A model generated the notes under the pieces. It had not been told where the DNA came from. It made no database searches and saw nothing but the letters and a program-made list of their open reading frames with translations. From Gymnothorax reevesii (Eukaryota > Chordata > Actinopteri > Anguilliformes > Muraenidae): DNA of 64,000 bases. The translations under genes and the position numbers were made by a program. The stretch is from NCBI GenBank assembly GCA_029721435.1, contig CM056573.1, positions 193,253,103 through 193,317,102 on the forward strand, read 5' to 3'. This document shows, one piece after another, positions 53,967 to 64,000 of the stretch; the first letter of the stretch is position 1, and every line of letters starts with the position of its first letter.

Positions 53967-56086
53967 CTATGCACGGGAAAGTGCGTCTGCCACCACGTCC
54001 TCAGATCCATGAATGTGTTGGATGGAGATGTTAAACCCCTGCAGAATGAGGCACCAGCGCATCAGTCGTTGATTGTGGTTACGCATCCGATCCAAGAATG
54101 TTAGTGGATTATGGTCGGTGTAAACTACTGCGGGCTGCGCCGCACCACCAACATACACCTCAAAGTGCTGGAGAGCCAACACAAGCGCCAGCGCCTCCTT
54201 CTCAATTGTGGAGTAAGAACACTGATGGCAGTTAAATTTACGGGAAAAGAAACATAAGGGATGTTCAACACCATCGCTACCACACTGCATCAAAACTGCA
54301 CCAGCTCCCAAATCACTGGCGTCCACTGCAAGTGAAAAAGGCACAGAAAAGTTAGGGGCAGCAAGTACAGGTGCAGTCGTCAGCAATGCTTCAACTGATT
54401 CAAAGGCCAACTGACTTTTTTTGGTCCACAAAAACTGCCTTTTCGGATTGAGGAGGTCCATGAGGGGTGCGGCTACAACAGAAAAATTCTTACAGAATGA
54501 TCTGTAATAACCCACTATGCCAAGAAAACGTCTCCACTCACGACGAGACGAGGGAACAGGATATTGCCATACGGCTTCAACTTTTGCATTAACTGGTCGT
54601 ATTTCACCACCACCAACCACTTTGCCTAGATAGACAACAGACGCATGGCCGAATTCACATTTTGCAAGGTTAATAGTCAGATTCGCAACAGATAAGCGTT
54701 CAAAAACGGCCTTCAGATGAGCTACATGTTCCAGCCAAGTGGCGCTATATATGACCAAACCGTCTAAATAGGCTTCACAGTTGGAGGTGCCAGCCAAGAC
54801 ATGGTTGACTAAGCACTGGAAAGAAGCTGGCGCGTTCCGAAGTCCAAAAGCAAGGACAGTATATTGAAGAAAACTGTCCGGCGTTACAACCCTGAGATCT
54901 CCATTGCACGTTCGGACAGCGGTATTTGCCAGTAGCCTTTTAACGGGTCGATTTTACTCACGAAAGTAGCAGAACTAATACGGTCCACACAGTCATCCAT
55001 GCGTGGCAATCGATAGCTGTCGGGTTTAGTAACCGCATTAACTTTACGAAAGTCTGTGCAAAATCTGTACGTGTTGTCCGGTTTTGGAACCAAAATACAC
55101 GGAGAACTCCATGGACTAAAACTTGGCTCAGCAATGTGATTTTCTACCATGAACTTTACTTCTTGTTGAAGCTGCAAACGTTTAAGCGGGTTGGCACGGT
55201 ATGCATGTTGCTTAATTGGCCTACTATCCCCAACGTCAATGTTGTGAGTGATTACCGTGGAGCGACTTGGAACATCATTAAACAAATTCCCGTAAGAAGA
55301 AACAAGAGAGACTAAATCATCTCGCTCAGATGGAGAAAGATGTGAAAAGTAAGCATTAAGGTTACTCACCTCCGCCGAGGGAGAGCGAACGTCCTCATCC
55401 TCACACGGAGAAGCAGCGGGTCCACTCAGAGGTGCTGAAACACCTGGTTGAACTGTCAAGGGCAGCGCGACGGCAGTTTCAGCACAAGGTGTGTTGGACA
55501 ACGACACGTTTGGGACACTCGCACTGTCAAACACATCAGCGCTTCCAGAATGACACTGGACTTCGCGACTGTTATCTCGTTCACAGTAACGTCTTAACAT
55601 GCTGATGTGACACAAACGAGACTTCTTCCACCTGTCTGGTGTAGCAATGACATAATTAACATTATTAACACGTCTTTCAACACGACATGGGCCAGTATAG
55701 CGGGGTTGAAAAGCCGAACGGAGAAGTGGAAGGAGAAGCATCACCTGATCACCAGGCAAAAACTTACGTACGACAGCCTTTTGATCGTAACGCTGCTTCA
55801 TGCATTTCTAACAATCCTGAAGATTTTCTTTTGCCAATTCGCAGGCGCGATTTAATCTATAGCGAATTTTGGAGAAAAAGTCAGAAAGGCTGCGGTGAGA
55901 AGGCTCCTCTTCCAGCCACGAGTCTATTAAAAGCTTCAAAGGGCCACGAACATTATGTCCAAAAACAAGTTCGGATGGACTAAAACCCAATTTCGAACAA
56001 GTTGTGTCCAATTTCCGTTGTGTGATTGCAACATAAATTTGATTCATTTGAGGTACTATAAGTGAATTTTTCATATCTTGATGCAA
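53967..56086 (-). pseudogene. Integrase-RT-RNase H of element 4, frameshifted
   Basis: 56086-55808: LGFSPSELVFGHNVRGPL (integrase end). 55801-54884: the spacer RKFLPGDQVMLLL, FQPRYTGPCRVERRV (GPY-like), CHISMLRRY, a Ser-rich linker, then RT (DVGDSRPIKQHAYR, PWSSPCILVPKPDN, RFCTDFRKVNAVT) to a stop after EISGL. 54797-53967: RT active site written AYLDGLVIYS (second Asp replaced by Gly), FLGIVGYYRSFCKNF, RNase H (FSLAVDASDLGAG, VYTDHNPLTFLDRM) ending VVADALSRA. Two frame breaks and the mutated YxDD make it inactive. Sequence is clearly diverged from elements 1-3. Confidence 0.85.
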
Positions 56087-56091
56087 GTATG

Positions 56092-58637
56092 AACTCTATC
56101 CCTTCTCGGTCTATTGCTCTGGTGATAGTCTATAGGCCACCCGGTCAATATTCTGGCTTCATGCATAATTTCTCGCAGTTCCTTTCTGAATTAGTTTTAA
56201 GCTATTGTTATTTTGGTTGACTTTAACCTGCATTTCGAGAGGGTAGATGATTCTGCAACGTCCATCTTTACTAATCTTGTGGAATCGGTTGGCTTCACTC
56301 AGAGTGTCATTGGCCCAACACATATTCATGGTCATACATTAGACCTGATCTTAAGCTTTGGCGTTGAGATTGCCAAGGTTGACATCCATTCACACAATCC
56401 CAGTTTATCGGACCATTTTCTTTTAACATCCAGTCTACAATTGGCCCACCCTGTATTATTAGAAAATAGGATGTTCTTAAGCTGTGCTTTTACAGCCACG
56501 TCTTCACAATTCATTGAAGCACAACCAACTTATCTTGATTATCCAGCCAGCCCCCTCTGTATTGATGAAATGGCAGATAAGTTTGCTAATGCCCTCCGTA
56601 GTACCCTTGATGTAGTTGCCCCATTGAAATTTAAAAAGGCTACTCAGAAGAAGAGACCAGCCCCATGGTACACTGTCCAGACGCGGACTCTAAAGCAAAA
56701 ATCCCGACAACTAGAACGCAAATGGCGCACCACTATACTCCAGATATTCCATTATGCTTGGAAAGAGAGCCTTGTTGTGTATATAAGCATGCTTTGTCTG
56801 TTGCTAGGTCATCTTATTTTGCAAATCTTATACAGGAAAATAAAAATGACCCTCGATTCTTGTTCAAAACAGTGGCCAAATTAACAAACAACCATGCTGC
56901 AAGTTCCCCTCAAATTCCTGCCGCCTGCAGCAGTGATGATTTTTTTAAAATTCTTTAGTGGCAAAATAACTGAAATTAGAGAAAACATTAGTGCTTCCCT
57001 GGCAGTTGGTGAAGGCCTTAACTTAAAACCTCATGCTATGCATATAAACCAATTTGATTCATTCTCTCCCATATCCCCGAGCGAACTTGCCAAACTGGTC
57101 GCTACTTCCAAATCAACAACTTGTCTCTTGGATCCCATCCCAAGTAAGTTACTGAAGGAACTCCTGCTCATTCTTGGCAGCCCAATTCTACACATAATCA
57201 ATTCTTCCCTGATTTCAGGTTTGATTCCGACTTCATTTAAGATGGCTGAAATTAAGCCTCCACTCAAAAAACCAAATTTAGATCCAACAGTTTTGGCTAA
57301 TTATGGGCCGATCTCAAACCTTCCAATTCTATCCAAGATCCTTGAGAAATGTGTTGCCCAGCAGCTCACTTGCTTCTTGCAAATGAATAAGGTAAATGCG
57401 AGGTTTCAGTCTGGCTTTAGAAAACATCATAGCACTGAAACAGCCCTCACTGTAGTAATGAATGATCTACTTCTCTCCATGGACTGTGGCCGCATCTCTG
57501 TCCTAGTCTTACTTGATCTAAGTGCTGCCTTCGACACGATAGACCACCATATTCTTCTTCACAGGCTAGAAAATATGGTTGGTATTTCTGGACTCGCCCT
57601 TTCATGGTTTAAGTCCTATCTTTCTGATAGATGTCAGTTTGTCAGGGTAAATGGTAATTCCTCTGAGTATTCCAAGGTGAACTTTGGAATACCTCAAGGA
57701 TCTGTTCTGGGCCCTCTGCTATTTTCCTTATACATGCTTCCCCTTGGAAGCATCATAAGTAGATATGATGTGAAGTACCATTGTTATGCAGATGACACGC
57801 AGCTTTATATATCTTTTAAGCCAGGTGAAATTGATCCACTAACTAGATTAGAGATGTGTCTTCAAGCTGTTAAATTAATTAAAGCATGGATGACACTGAA
57901 TTTTCTCTTTTTAAATCCAGATAAAACAGAAATATTGGTAATTGGTCCCAAATCACTCAGAGACACATTCCTCAAGTTTTCCCTCAATGTTGACAGACTC
58001 CGGGTTTCTGCCAAAGCTGTTGTTAAAAACCTTGGTGTCACCCTTGATTCAGAACTCTCTATGCACTGTCACTTTAATAATATCATAAAAGTGGCTTTCT
58101 TTTATCTTAGAAATATATCTAACCTGAGAAAAATGCTGTCTCTTCAGGACGCCGAAAAAATGGTTCATGCATTTGTGTCCTCTCGGCTGGATTACTGTAA
58201 CGTTTTACTGTCAGGCTGCACCAGTTCTATCCTGAATCGCCTTCAATTAGTGCAGAATGCTGCTGCTAGGGTTCTGACCAGGACGAAGAGATATGACCAC
58301 ATTAGTCCCAGTACTCAAAAATCTTCACTGGCTGCCTGTCAAATTTAGAATTGAATATAAAATTATACTGCTTACCTACAAAGCCTTAAATGATTTGGCC
58401 CCAGAATATCTTAGTGCACTTCTTATTCCTTACTCCCCTCCAAGATTACTTCGTTCACAAGGTGCTGGATATTTGAAAATTCCAAATATATCCAGAGTTA
58501 CATTTGGAGGCAGAGCATTCTCCTACAAAGCCCCAATCTTGTGGAACAATCTCCCAACGAACATTCGGGCTTCAGACACAGTGTCAGTGTTCAAGAGTAG
58601 GCTAAAAACTTACCTTTTTAGTCAAGCCTATGATTAG
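56092..58637 (+). pseudogene. L2 endonuclease-RT, frameshifted
   Basis: 56213-56884 carries the endonuclease end (DFNLHFERVDD, HIHGHTLDLILSFG, NPSLSDHFLLTSS). 56894-58348 carries RT ([91 protein letters not shown] with intact [17 protein letters not shown]). 58293-58637 carries the C-terminus ([32 protein letters not shown]). Three frames are needed, so it cannot be translated as one protein. Confidence 0.85.
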
Positions 58638-58740
58638 ATCATGATTATTTATGTATAAACATTACTTAGCTCTGATGGGACTGACTAAAACCTAGTTGAT
58701 GGGAGATGGGTTCACTAGATATTGGAAGCCTGAGTTTAGT

Positions 58741-58942
58741 AAATCCATGTGGAACCGGTGGCACTGAGCATGCATTAACGGAGCCAGTGGGGCTTGCTAC
58801 AGCCTTAGTCACTGTGGAGGTCCATATGGTACAGGTGTAGTGTTACGCAAATCCATGTGGAACCGGTGGCACTGAGATTGCACTTACACGTCACCGGTGG
58901 GGCTTGCTACGGCCTTAGTCACCGGGGAGGTCCATATGGTAC
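58741..58942 (+). repeat. Two-copy direct repeat in the L2 3' UTR
   Basis: AAATCCATGTGGAACCGGTG begins at 58741 and 58849 (period 108). Both copies continue through GGGGCTTGCTAC and end TCCATATGGTAC. Confidence 0.85.
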
Positions 58943-59749
58943 TATTGTTTAGAAAATCAGAAGTGATCTAACAGCCTGGAATAAGTGTTGGGCCTCTGTG
59001 CTGCAAGAAGTGGATGGAGGGGTGTTGACTGTTTCCTGACCAGTCTGCTTATAACTTCTCACTAGGCTCATGACAGAGGACAGTACTTTTATCATGCAGT
59101 AGTTTTATCCAGTGCCTCATACCCCTTTCTTCTGTGTTTCTTTCCGAGGATCTTTCCCTCCATTTCCCTGAGTCCTGGACCGTATGAGCCCTGTCCCTCA
59201 CCATGAGCGCTGGCTGCTGCTGTCCTGCTGTCCTGATCCGATCTGGTCCTGGTCCAGTCCTGGACCATCCTCGACTTGCCACTTCCTGAAGCTACCGTTG
59301 CCACTGTTTAGATGGACTTAAATGGAACTCTTCTGTCGTTTTATTCTATTTTACTTTTTTGTTCTTAATTAGCTAGCCCGCGGAGGATGGGCTCCCCCAC
59401 TATAGCCAGGTTCCTCCTGAGATTTCTTCCCACTGGGGAGTGTTTTTCTCACCACTGTTCTCCCTACTGGGAGTTTTTTGCCTCATTTGCTGTAGTGGGG
59501 AATAGGCTGAGCACTGCCTTTTTATTTCTTTAAACTCTCACTGTAAAGCGTCTTTGTGACAGTCTCTGTGAAAAGCACTATAAAAAATAAATTTAATTGA
59601 ATAAATTGAATTGAATTCAAAAATTCTCCAACACCTAGAGTTTTGTTTTCCTTGAGGGAATTTCAAGTGAATGAGGTTCTGCAAGAATTGAAGCTAATTG
59701 ATTTTAATAATTCCACTGGAGGATCATCTAGTTCCCAGTCTTTTGCGTC

Positions 59750-61293
59750 TAGCAGCCCCAATGATTGTGCATTCAATAACTAATATTTTTAACTTGTCAT
59801 TATCGAGGGGGACTATTCCCAGTGTGTGGAAAGCTGTTCATGTTTTCCCATAATTTAACGGTGGTGATCCCAGTTCAGTGAACAGCTGCTGACCTATCTC
59901 AAAGTTGCTTTGCCTGGCTAAGATTTTAGAATCCCTCGGTAAGCAACAACTTTGCAGCTTTTTAACTTTCAACAACATTTTAATTTCACAACAATCAGGC
60001 TTCAGGCCTGGTCATAGCACCATCACAGCAGCCTCAGTGGTTCTAAATGATTTGGTATCAGCTGTGGATAATAAACAAAAATGTGCTGCCCTATTTATTG
60101 ATTTGGCAAAAGCTTTCGATACCGGAGACCATTTGATTTTATTAAATAAGTTGTCCTCCATTGGTCTTGCTTGTGTTGCCTGCTTGTGGTTCCAGGACTA
60201 CCTCTCTAATAGAAAACAAGCTATTATGCTTGGGGATGCGAAGTCTCAATTTTTAAAAGTGATGAAAGGAGTACCCCAAGGATCCATACTTGGACCAATT
60301 TTATTCACAATTTATAGAAATAATATTGCTCGTAATATTTCAAATTGTAAGGCTCATTTTTATGCAGAAGACACAGTGCTTAACTCCTCGGCACCATCGT
60401 GTGCCCAGGCCCTTATCTACCTGCAATCAGCTTTTAATCTTATTACATCCGCCAAGGACGTAATAAAATCGCCTCGGTTTTTTTGTCTGTCTGTGTGTCT
60501 GTCTGTCTGTCTGTGAACACGATAACGTAAAAACTGATGAATCGATTTCCATGAAAATTCACATATATGAAGATCTTATAACTCGGAAGACCCCATTAAA
60601 TTTTGGTGTTGATCCAAATCTGGATCACGATTCGGCGGACATCAGAAATCTCTGATTGCTCTTGTTCAACATGTTCTAGCTGATCTAAAACTTGTTATAT
60701 TTACTGATAAAACTAAGTTCATGTTTTTTTCTGCATGGAATGCAATTAGAGCAAATATTGGGTTTCTTTACAGAAACAGGTCTTATTTTTCTTTCGACAG
60801 TAGGAAGAGGATTGTCCACGCAACAATCTTACCCTTATTTGACTATGGGGATGTCCTTTACATGCATGCCTCTGATAGTACTTTATGACCTTTGGACGCA
60901 ATTTATCACAGCGCTCTGCGTTTTATCACTGGAGATTGTTTCTGCACTCATCATTGGTTTTTATAGAGTTCATTAGGGTGGTTTTCCCTTCATTTTAGAA
61001 AGAAGCTCCATTGTATTTTATTTATTTTTAAAGCATTTGGCAAGCTTGGAAGCTTGGCAAGATTCCTTCTTATCTTACTAGGCTTTTGTCCATCAAAATC
61101 AGAAGCCAGGAGTCACCCAGAGTCACCCAGTACTAAGACAAATTTGGGAAGTTCTGCTTTTAGGTCATTTGCACCTTATGTCTGGAATAGATGCCAAGAC
61201 TCTCAGAAGCTTGATTGTCTCATTCCATATGAGTCCTTCAAGAATCGACTGTGGGAGATGTTACTTAAGAAGGTCTGGTGTACTTGCCTTTAG
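59750..61293 (+). pseudogene. LINE reverse transcriptase remnant
   Basis: Early frames give IFNLSLSRGTIPSVWKAVHV. 59905-60516 gives LAKILESLGKQQL, QQSGFRPGHSTITAASVVL, ALFIDLAKAFDTGDHLIL, KGVPQGSILGPILFTIY and FYAEDTVLNSSA, the catalytic box being YAED instead of YADD. After the insertion, sequence around 60690-61293 gives LFDYGDVLYMHAS (in a shifted frame), then LGSSAFRSFAPYVWNRC and ESFKNRLWEML. Frameshifts and stops show decay. Confidence 0.75.
60445..60655. repeat. Inserted CCGCCAAGGA / (GTCT)n repeat
   Basis: It begins ACATCCGCCAAGGACGTAAT, has a GTCTGTCTGTCTGTCTGTGAACACG tract (split here as GTCTGTCTGTCTGT then GAACACG), ATGAATCGATTTCCATGAAA and a GATCCAAATCTGGATC block, and splits the LINE RT between AFNLI and VQHVLADLKL-like sequence. 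The layout resembles a widespread fish dispersed repeat. Confidence 0.55.
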
Positions 61294-61594
61294 TTTTAAC
61301 TTTGGACTTGTTCTCTACACTTTATATTTGTATGTTCTACTTATTTTAGTATTCTCTTTTTTTATTTCTAATTGTATTTCAAAGTTTGTTTTCCTTTATT
61401 CTGCATTTGTTGCTTGTCATTGTGTGAATTTTATTGAACTCTGTGTTAACTGACTTTGTAATTGCTTGATTGTATTCAGGGCTCCCCAGAAAAAGAGACC
61501 TCGGTCTCTGTGGGACTTCCCTGTAATAAAGGAAACTAAATTAATAAAAAGAGCAATAATGACATTATTAAATCACAGCACAGTTACAGGAATA

Positions 61595-62190
61595 AATACC
61601 AGCAATGGTAATTCAGGGTTACAGGAATAAATTCCAGTAAAGTTCTGCAAGCAGCAGTAAAGTGGCAGCGCATGTTCAGCTATAACAACCTTAAAATGTA
61701 AATGTAATTTGCAACAGTCACCCGGTACAACAGGTGTCTCAAGGAATTGGTAATTATGAAATTTCAACAGATACATTGTAATTTATTTATGATTATGAAT
61801 AAACATCATATATTACCACGATTAACTCTTCATCACTCTTCATCGTTGTTAACGTCAGTGCTTGTCTGCACTGGACACAGTGTCAAGTGTTGTGCTTTAG
61901 TAACTTGTTTACACTCCTTTTACACTCATTTCTGCACGTTATATCTATCTATACGACAAGGAGGAACTACATGGAAATGTTTAGATATTTATTGATTAGG
62001 ATACAGTTTCAGTAAACACTGTCAGTCAGCAAAGTACGTTATTACATAAACCCTACCATAAGTTCAGGATGTGCAGTACACCAAAATAAATACAAGATAA
62101 GACAACTGCAAATAAGCGTCCGAGCCAATCAGTGTCCTTAACAGGATCGTTTGCTCAGAAATGTTTCTCAATTTTGTTCAGTATAAAAGC
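61595..62190 (+). promoter_or_regulatory. Upstream flank and TATA box of copy B
   Basis: The region is the inverted counterpart of 48480-48954. GTATAAAAGCCTGGGGATTT (TATA at 62182-62189) aligns with the TATA of copy A. Conservation between copies extends several hundred bases upstream, beyond exon 1. Confidence 0.6.
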
Positions 62191-62210
62191 CTGGGGATTT
62201 AGCCTGTGAA

Positions 62211-62263
62211 CAGTTCTCCATCAGCATCCAGATTTCACACACTGTCTCAAGAAAGAAGATCAG
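62211..62263 (+). other. Non-coding exon 1 of copy B (approximate start)
   Basis: It ends AAGAAGATCAG before the donor GTGAGT at 62264. The transcription start is inferred from the distance to the TATA box and is uncertain. Sequence is nearly the same as in copy A. Confidence 0.5.
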
Positions 62264-62711
62264 GTGAGTACATTTATCTAATTATGCTCTTTTTGCACTT
62301 TGTTTTATGGAGAAACAATGTGTATACCAAGAAATTATGATTGAAAATAATTTTTTTGTATTCATATTTGCTTTCCCGGTTATGATGTATATCAACGCAG
62401 CTAGTTTTAAGTGTGCAAAGTTAGTGAAGTCACTGAATTTTTATTCGTTGTCTTTCTTGTATCTAAAAGTAGTTTGATTTCAATTTTATGTTCTTACATT
62501 GAGAGCTTTTTTGGTTAGAATTCTTCTCTCCTCCTACTAAAAGGAAAGTCTTTTCCTTTTTATTTACATAAAGACTAATAAATAGTATCTTTATGTGCCT
62601 ATGCATATGCGTATGTGTATGCATATGTGCATGTGTAGTTAGGTTTATAGTGAGGGGCATTTTTCAATCTATCAAATCATCTCTTTTGTTTTTGTCTCTT
62701 TGTCTCTATGT

Positions 62712-62742
62712 CACACACACACACACACACACACACGCACAG
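62712..62742. repeat. (CA)n microsatellite in intron 1 of copy B
   Basis: About a dozen CA units followed by GCACAGACACAC. Counterpart of the GT run in copy A. Confidence 0.8.
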
Positions 62743-62858
62743 ACACACATACAGTAACTGCTATCTCTTACTCGACAGAATATAAAGTGTGACAAACAGA
62801 AGGTTTTAGAATGCATTGCAAGAGGTTGACAATACTGTCATTTTAATGACTTTTTCAG

Positions 62859-62978
62859 AATGGCTGTCGCCTACAAAAATGTTCTGGCTATTTGCTTGTT
62901 CCTGAGTCTGATGGTGTGCTGCAAAGCTGCAGGAGGATCCTGTTACGCTCCACCATTTTTCTTTGGGCAAGAATGCAT
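62859..62978 (+). CDS. Exon 2 of copy B: signal peptide and start of a secreted Cys-rich protein
   Basis: The acceptor GACTTTTTCAG ends at 62858. The ATG is at 62860, and 39 codons plus two bases run to the donor GTACGT at 62979. MAVAYKNVLAICLFLSLMVC is a classic signal peptide with cleavage likely soon after CCKA; the mature start is GGSCYAPPFFFGQEC, with two cysteines. The phase-2 junction fits exon 3 of copy A (45595), implying a protein of about 130 residues with eight cysteines after cleavage. Copy B's own exon 3 was not found before 64000. Of the two copies, this one has intact promoter, exon 1 and exon 2. The family was not recognised. Confidence 0.55.
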
Positions 62979-63236
62979 GTACGTATTAGACTGCATTTCT
63001 CTTATCTGTTCTTTGTTGAAACATTACCATATCTTACTATATCTATTTCTATATCTTTATTAGTTTGGTGGCTTGGGCCTGCCCACATCACTGCATATTT
63101 GTTTAATTCACCTTCAAGCTTGGAAATAGTTCCTAGTTTGAACTGACTATTCTGGAAGGTAGACATGATACGTAGGCAGTTGCTCTTATATGTACTTTTT
63201 CTTTTGTCATTTTGATTTGATTGGATTATATAAACG

Positions 63237-63527
63237 TCCCTTTTCAGCACAATTTATCTATGTAGGACAGAGAGAAACTCGTTATTGAGAATGATGGCCT
63301 ACTTTTACAATAGATGACAAGGGATCTTTTAGACACATTACCACACATACCTTTGATATAACAGTCGTGAGGCACTAAGGGGGACGATATCACCCGCTGA
63401 TAAGCCTCCAACCTTTCTCATTCAAGGAAGAATGAGAGCAAATCGCCGCTATCAGGATTTGAACCCACGCCCTTCTGTTTGACAGACACACATATGCTCT
63501 ACTCACTGGGCCATCCTGCCGCCCCTT
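63237..63527 (-). mobile_element. tRNA-derived SINE in intron 2 of copy B
   Basis: The minus-strand head starts at about 63527 with GGGGCGGCAGGATGGCCCAG and a B-box GGGTTCAAATCC. It is the counterpart of the SINE at 47095-47370 and has the same position relative to exon 2. Confidence 0.75.
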
Positions 63528-63650
63528 CTTTTGTCATATTCTTGCAATCCATACATTATTAATTGTTACAGTGACTAAGATTTGAAGACAGATTGTGTTA
63601 TCTCTGACGCTTGATAATGACTGCATAATTGAGGAAATTTCTTCCCCAGT

Positions 63651-64000
63651 GGCAATGGATGCCACTGCGGCGAGTCCGGAGAGTTCCACGCTGGAGTCTC
63701 TCGCAAGAAGGCGCTTTGCTCCAGTGGTGGGGCCAGACGCGGCCTGCTCTCCCCGTCAGATCGCTTGACCGGTGCCGTGGCAAAATCGCCCAGTTGGCTC
63801 GCCAGCTGCCATGCCCTCCAGGAGCGCCACCCTGTCTCAGCCTTCACAGTATTCCTGTGGTGGGTCACGGCTTGCCTCCTCCCTGTGCCAGCCGCTAGCT
63901 GGGTCTCCTGATGCTGGTCCACGGCCTAAGATTGCTTGTGAGATTCCTTGCCGTTCCTCACGTCAGGATGATCAGTCTGTGCTGGTCATTGGCTCGTCGA
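63651..64000 (+). pseudogene. Start of a retroelement ORF1-like frame, cut by the window edge
   Basis: The frame from ATG 63657 (MDATAASPESSTLESLARRR) meets a TGA near 63768 and continues in frame as a Pro/Ser-rich stretch to QDDQSVLVIGSS at the last bases. The ending resembles block I of SGNH-type ORF1 proteins of non-LTR elements. Too little is present to be sure. Confidence 0.35.

Larger units (their letters stand above)
53077..56091 (-). mobile_element. Gypsy element 4, Gmr1-like order, 5' part missing
   Basis: Reading leftwards: integrase C-terminal part (56086-55808), GPF-like domain and RT (55801-54884), RT-RNase H (54797-53967), 3' LTR. Integrase again precedes RT. The 5' side is cut at about 56091 by an L2 LINE remnant. 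Confidence 0.8.
56092..59615 (+). mobile_element. L2 LINE, 5'-truncated and decayed
   Basis: It begins inside the endonuclease (VYRPPGQYSGF near 56125) and runs to the L2-type 3' end (GTCTTTGTGACAGTCTCTGTG, AAAAGCACTATAAAAAATAA, then TTGAATTGAATT) at about 59615. It is the same family as the intact copy at 24830-28887. The 3' UTR holds a 108-bp-period duplication. Confidence 0.85.
59616..61545 (+). mobile_element. Non-LTR retrotransposon remnant (family not assigned)
   Basis: RT-like sequence starts near 59640, is interrupted at 60445-60655 by another repeat, resumes to about 61293, and ends with GGCTCCCCAGAAAAAGAGACC, TAATAAAGGAAACTAAATTAA. The tail and the SKLPCLAKILESL-type start are typical of a fish LINE group distinct from L2 and Rex1. 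Confidence 0.7.

Noticed and set aside
62463..62660. His/Met-repeat ORF in intron 1 of copy B, also at 47968-48150
   Set aside because: It arises from a CATATG/CACATA-rich stretch shared by the two inverted copies and lies in an intron.

Overview
The window looks like euchromatic or repeat-rich DNA of a ray-finned fish, probably a teleost. The evidence is the repeat mix: Gmr1-like Ty3/gypsy elements, an L2 (Maui-type) LINE, a Rex1/Babar-like LINE, a CR1-type LINE, a Penelope-like element, a Tc1 transposon and tRNA-derived SINEs. Family names come from motif and sequence recognition only; no search was run. Almost everything is mobile DNA. The only candidate host gene is a small secreted cysteine-rich protein gene, present as two inverted copies (about 45.0-48.5 kb on the minus strand, 62.2 kb to beyond 63 kb on the plus strand).

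Layout. 1-5178: a minus-strand Ty3/gypsy element with a 1,046-bp LTR and an open gag-pol frame of 1,359 codons that runs off the left edge. It is inserted into the gag of a second, plus-strand element (5179-9741). A third, related element with both LTRs lies at 9903-16365, flanked by a 4-bp target duplication, and carries an inverted solo LTR in its RNase H region. In all three, integrase lies upstream of reverse transcriptase (Gmr1-like order). 16668-18713: nested inverted repeats, apparently DNA transposons inside one another. 19505-21054: a minus-strand Penelope-like element split by a MITE. 21179-21529: a SINE with a 15-bp target duplication. 21617-21928: a 67-bp-period minisatellite. 21967-23546: a decayed Tc1 transposon with a TIR element inside it.

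23.55-37.35 kb is a head-to-tail array of long non-coding repeat modules. One module is split by a full-length L2 LINE with an intact 1,003-codon ORF (24830-28887). 37.4-43.9 kb: a gypsy RT fragment, a LINE tail and a decayed minus-strand CR1 LINE whose ORF1 carries a zinc-finger-like motif and an SGNH esterase domain. 43931-44010 is the 3' end of 18S rRNA. 45.0-48.5 kb is gene copy A, with exon 2 broken by inserted DNA that has a hammerhead-like motif. 48.95-51.36 kb: Rex1-like LINE (minus). 51.37-53.08 kb: a chromovirus, interrupted by a fourth gypsy element of Gmr1-like order (53077-56091). 56.09-59.62 kb: decayed L2 (plus). 59.62-61.55 kb: another LINE. From 61.6 kb: gene copy B (promoter, exons 1 and 2; exon 3 not seen). 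The last 350 bases look like the start of a retroelement ORF1.

Functionally the elements are independent parasites. The order of insertions can be read from which element interrupts which.
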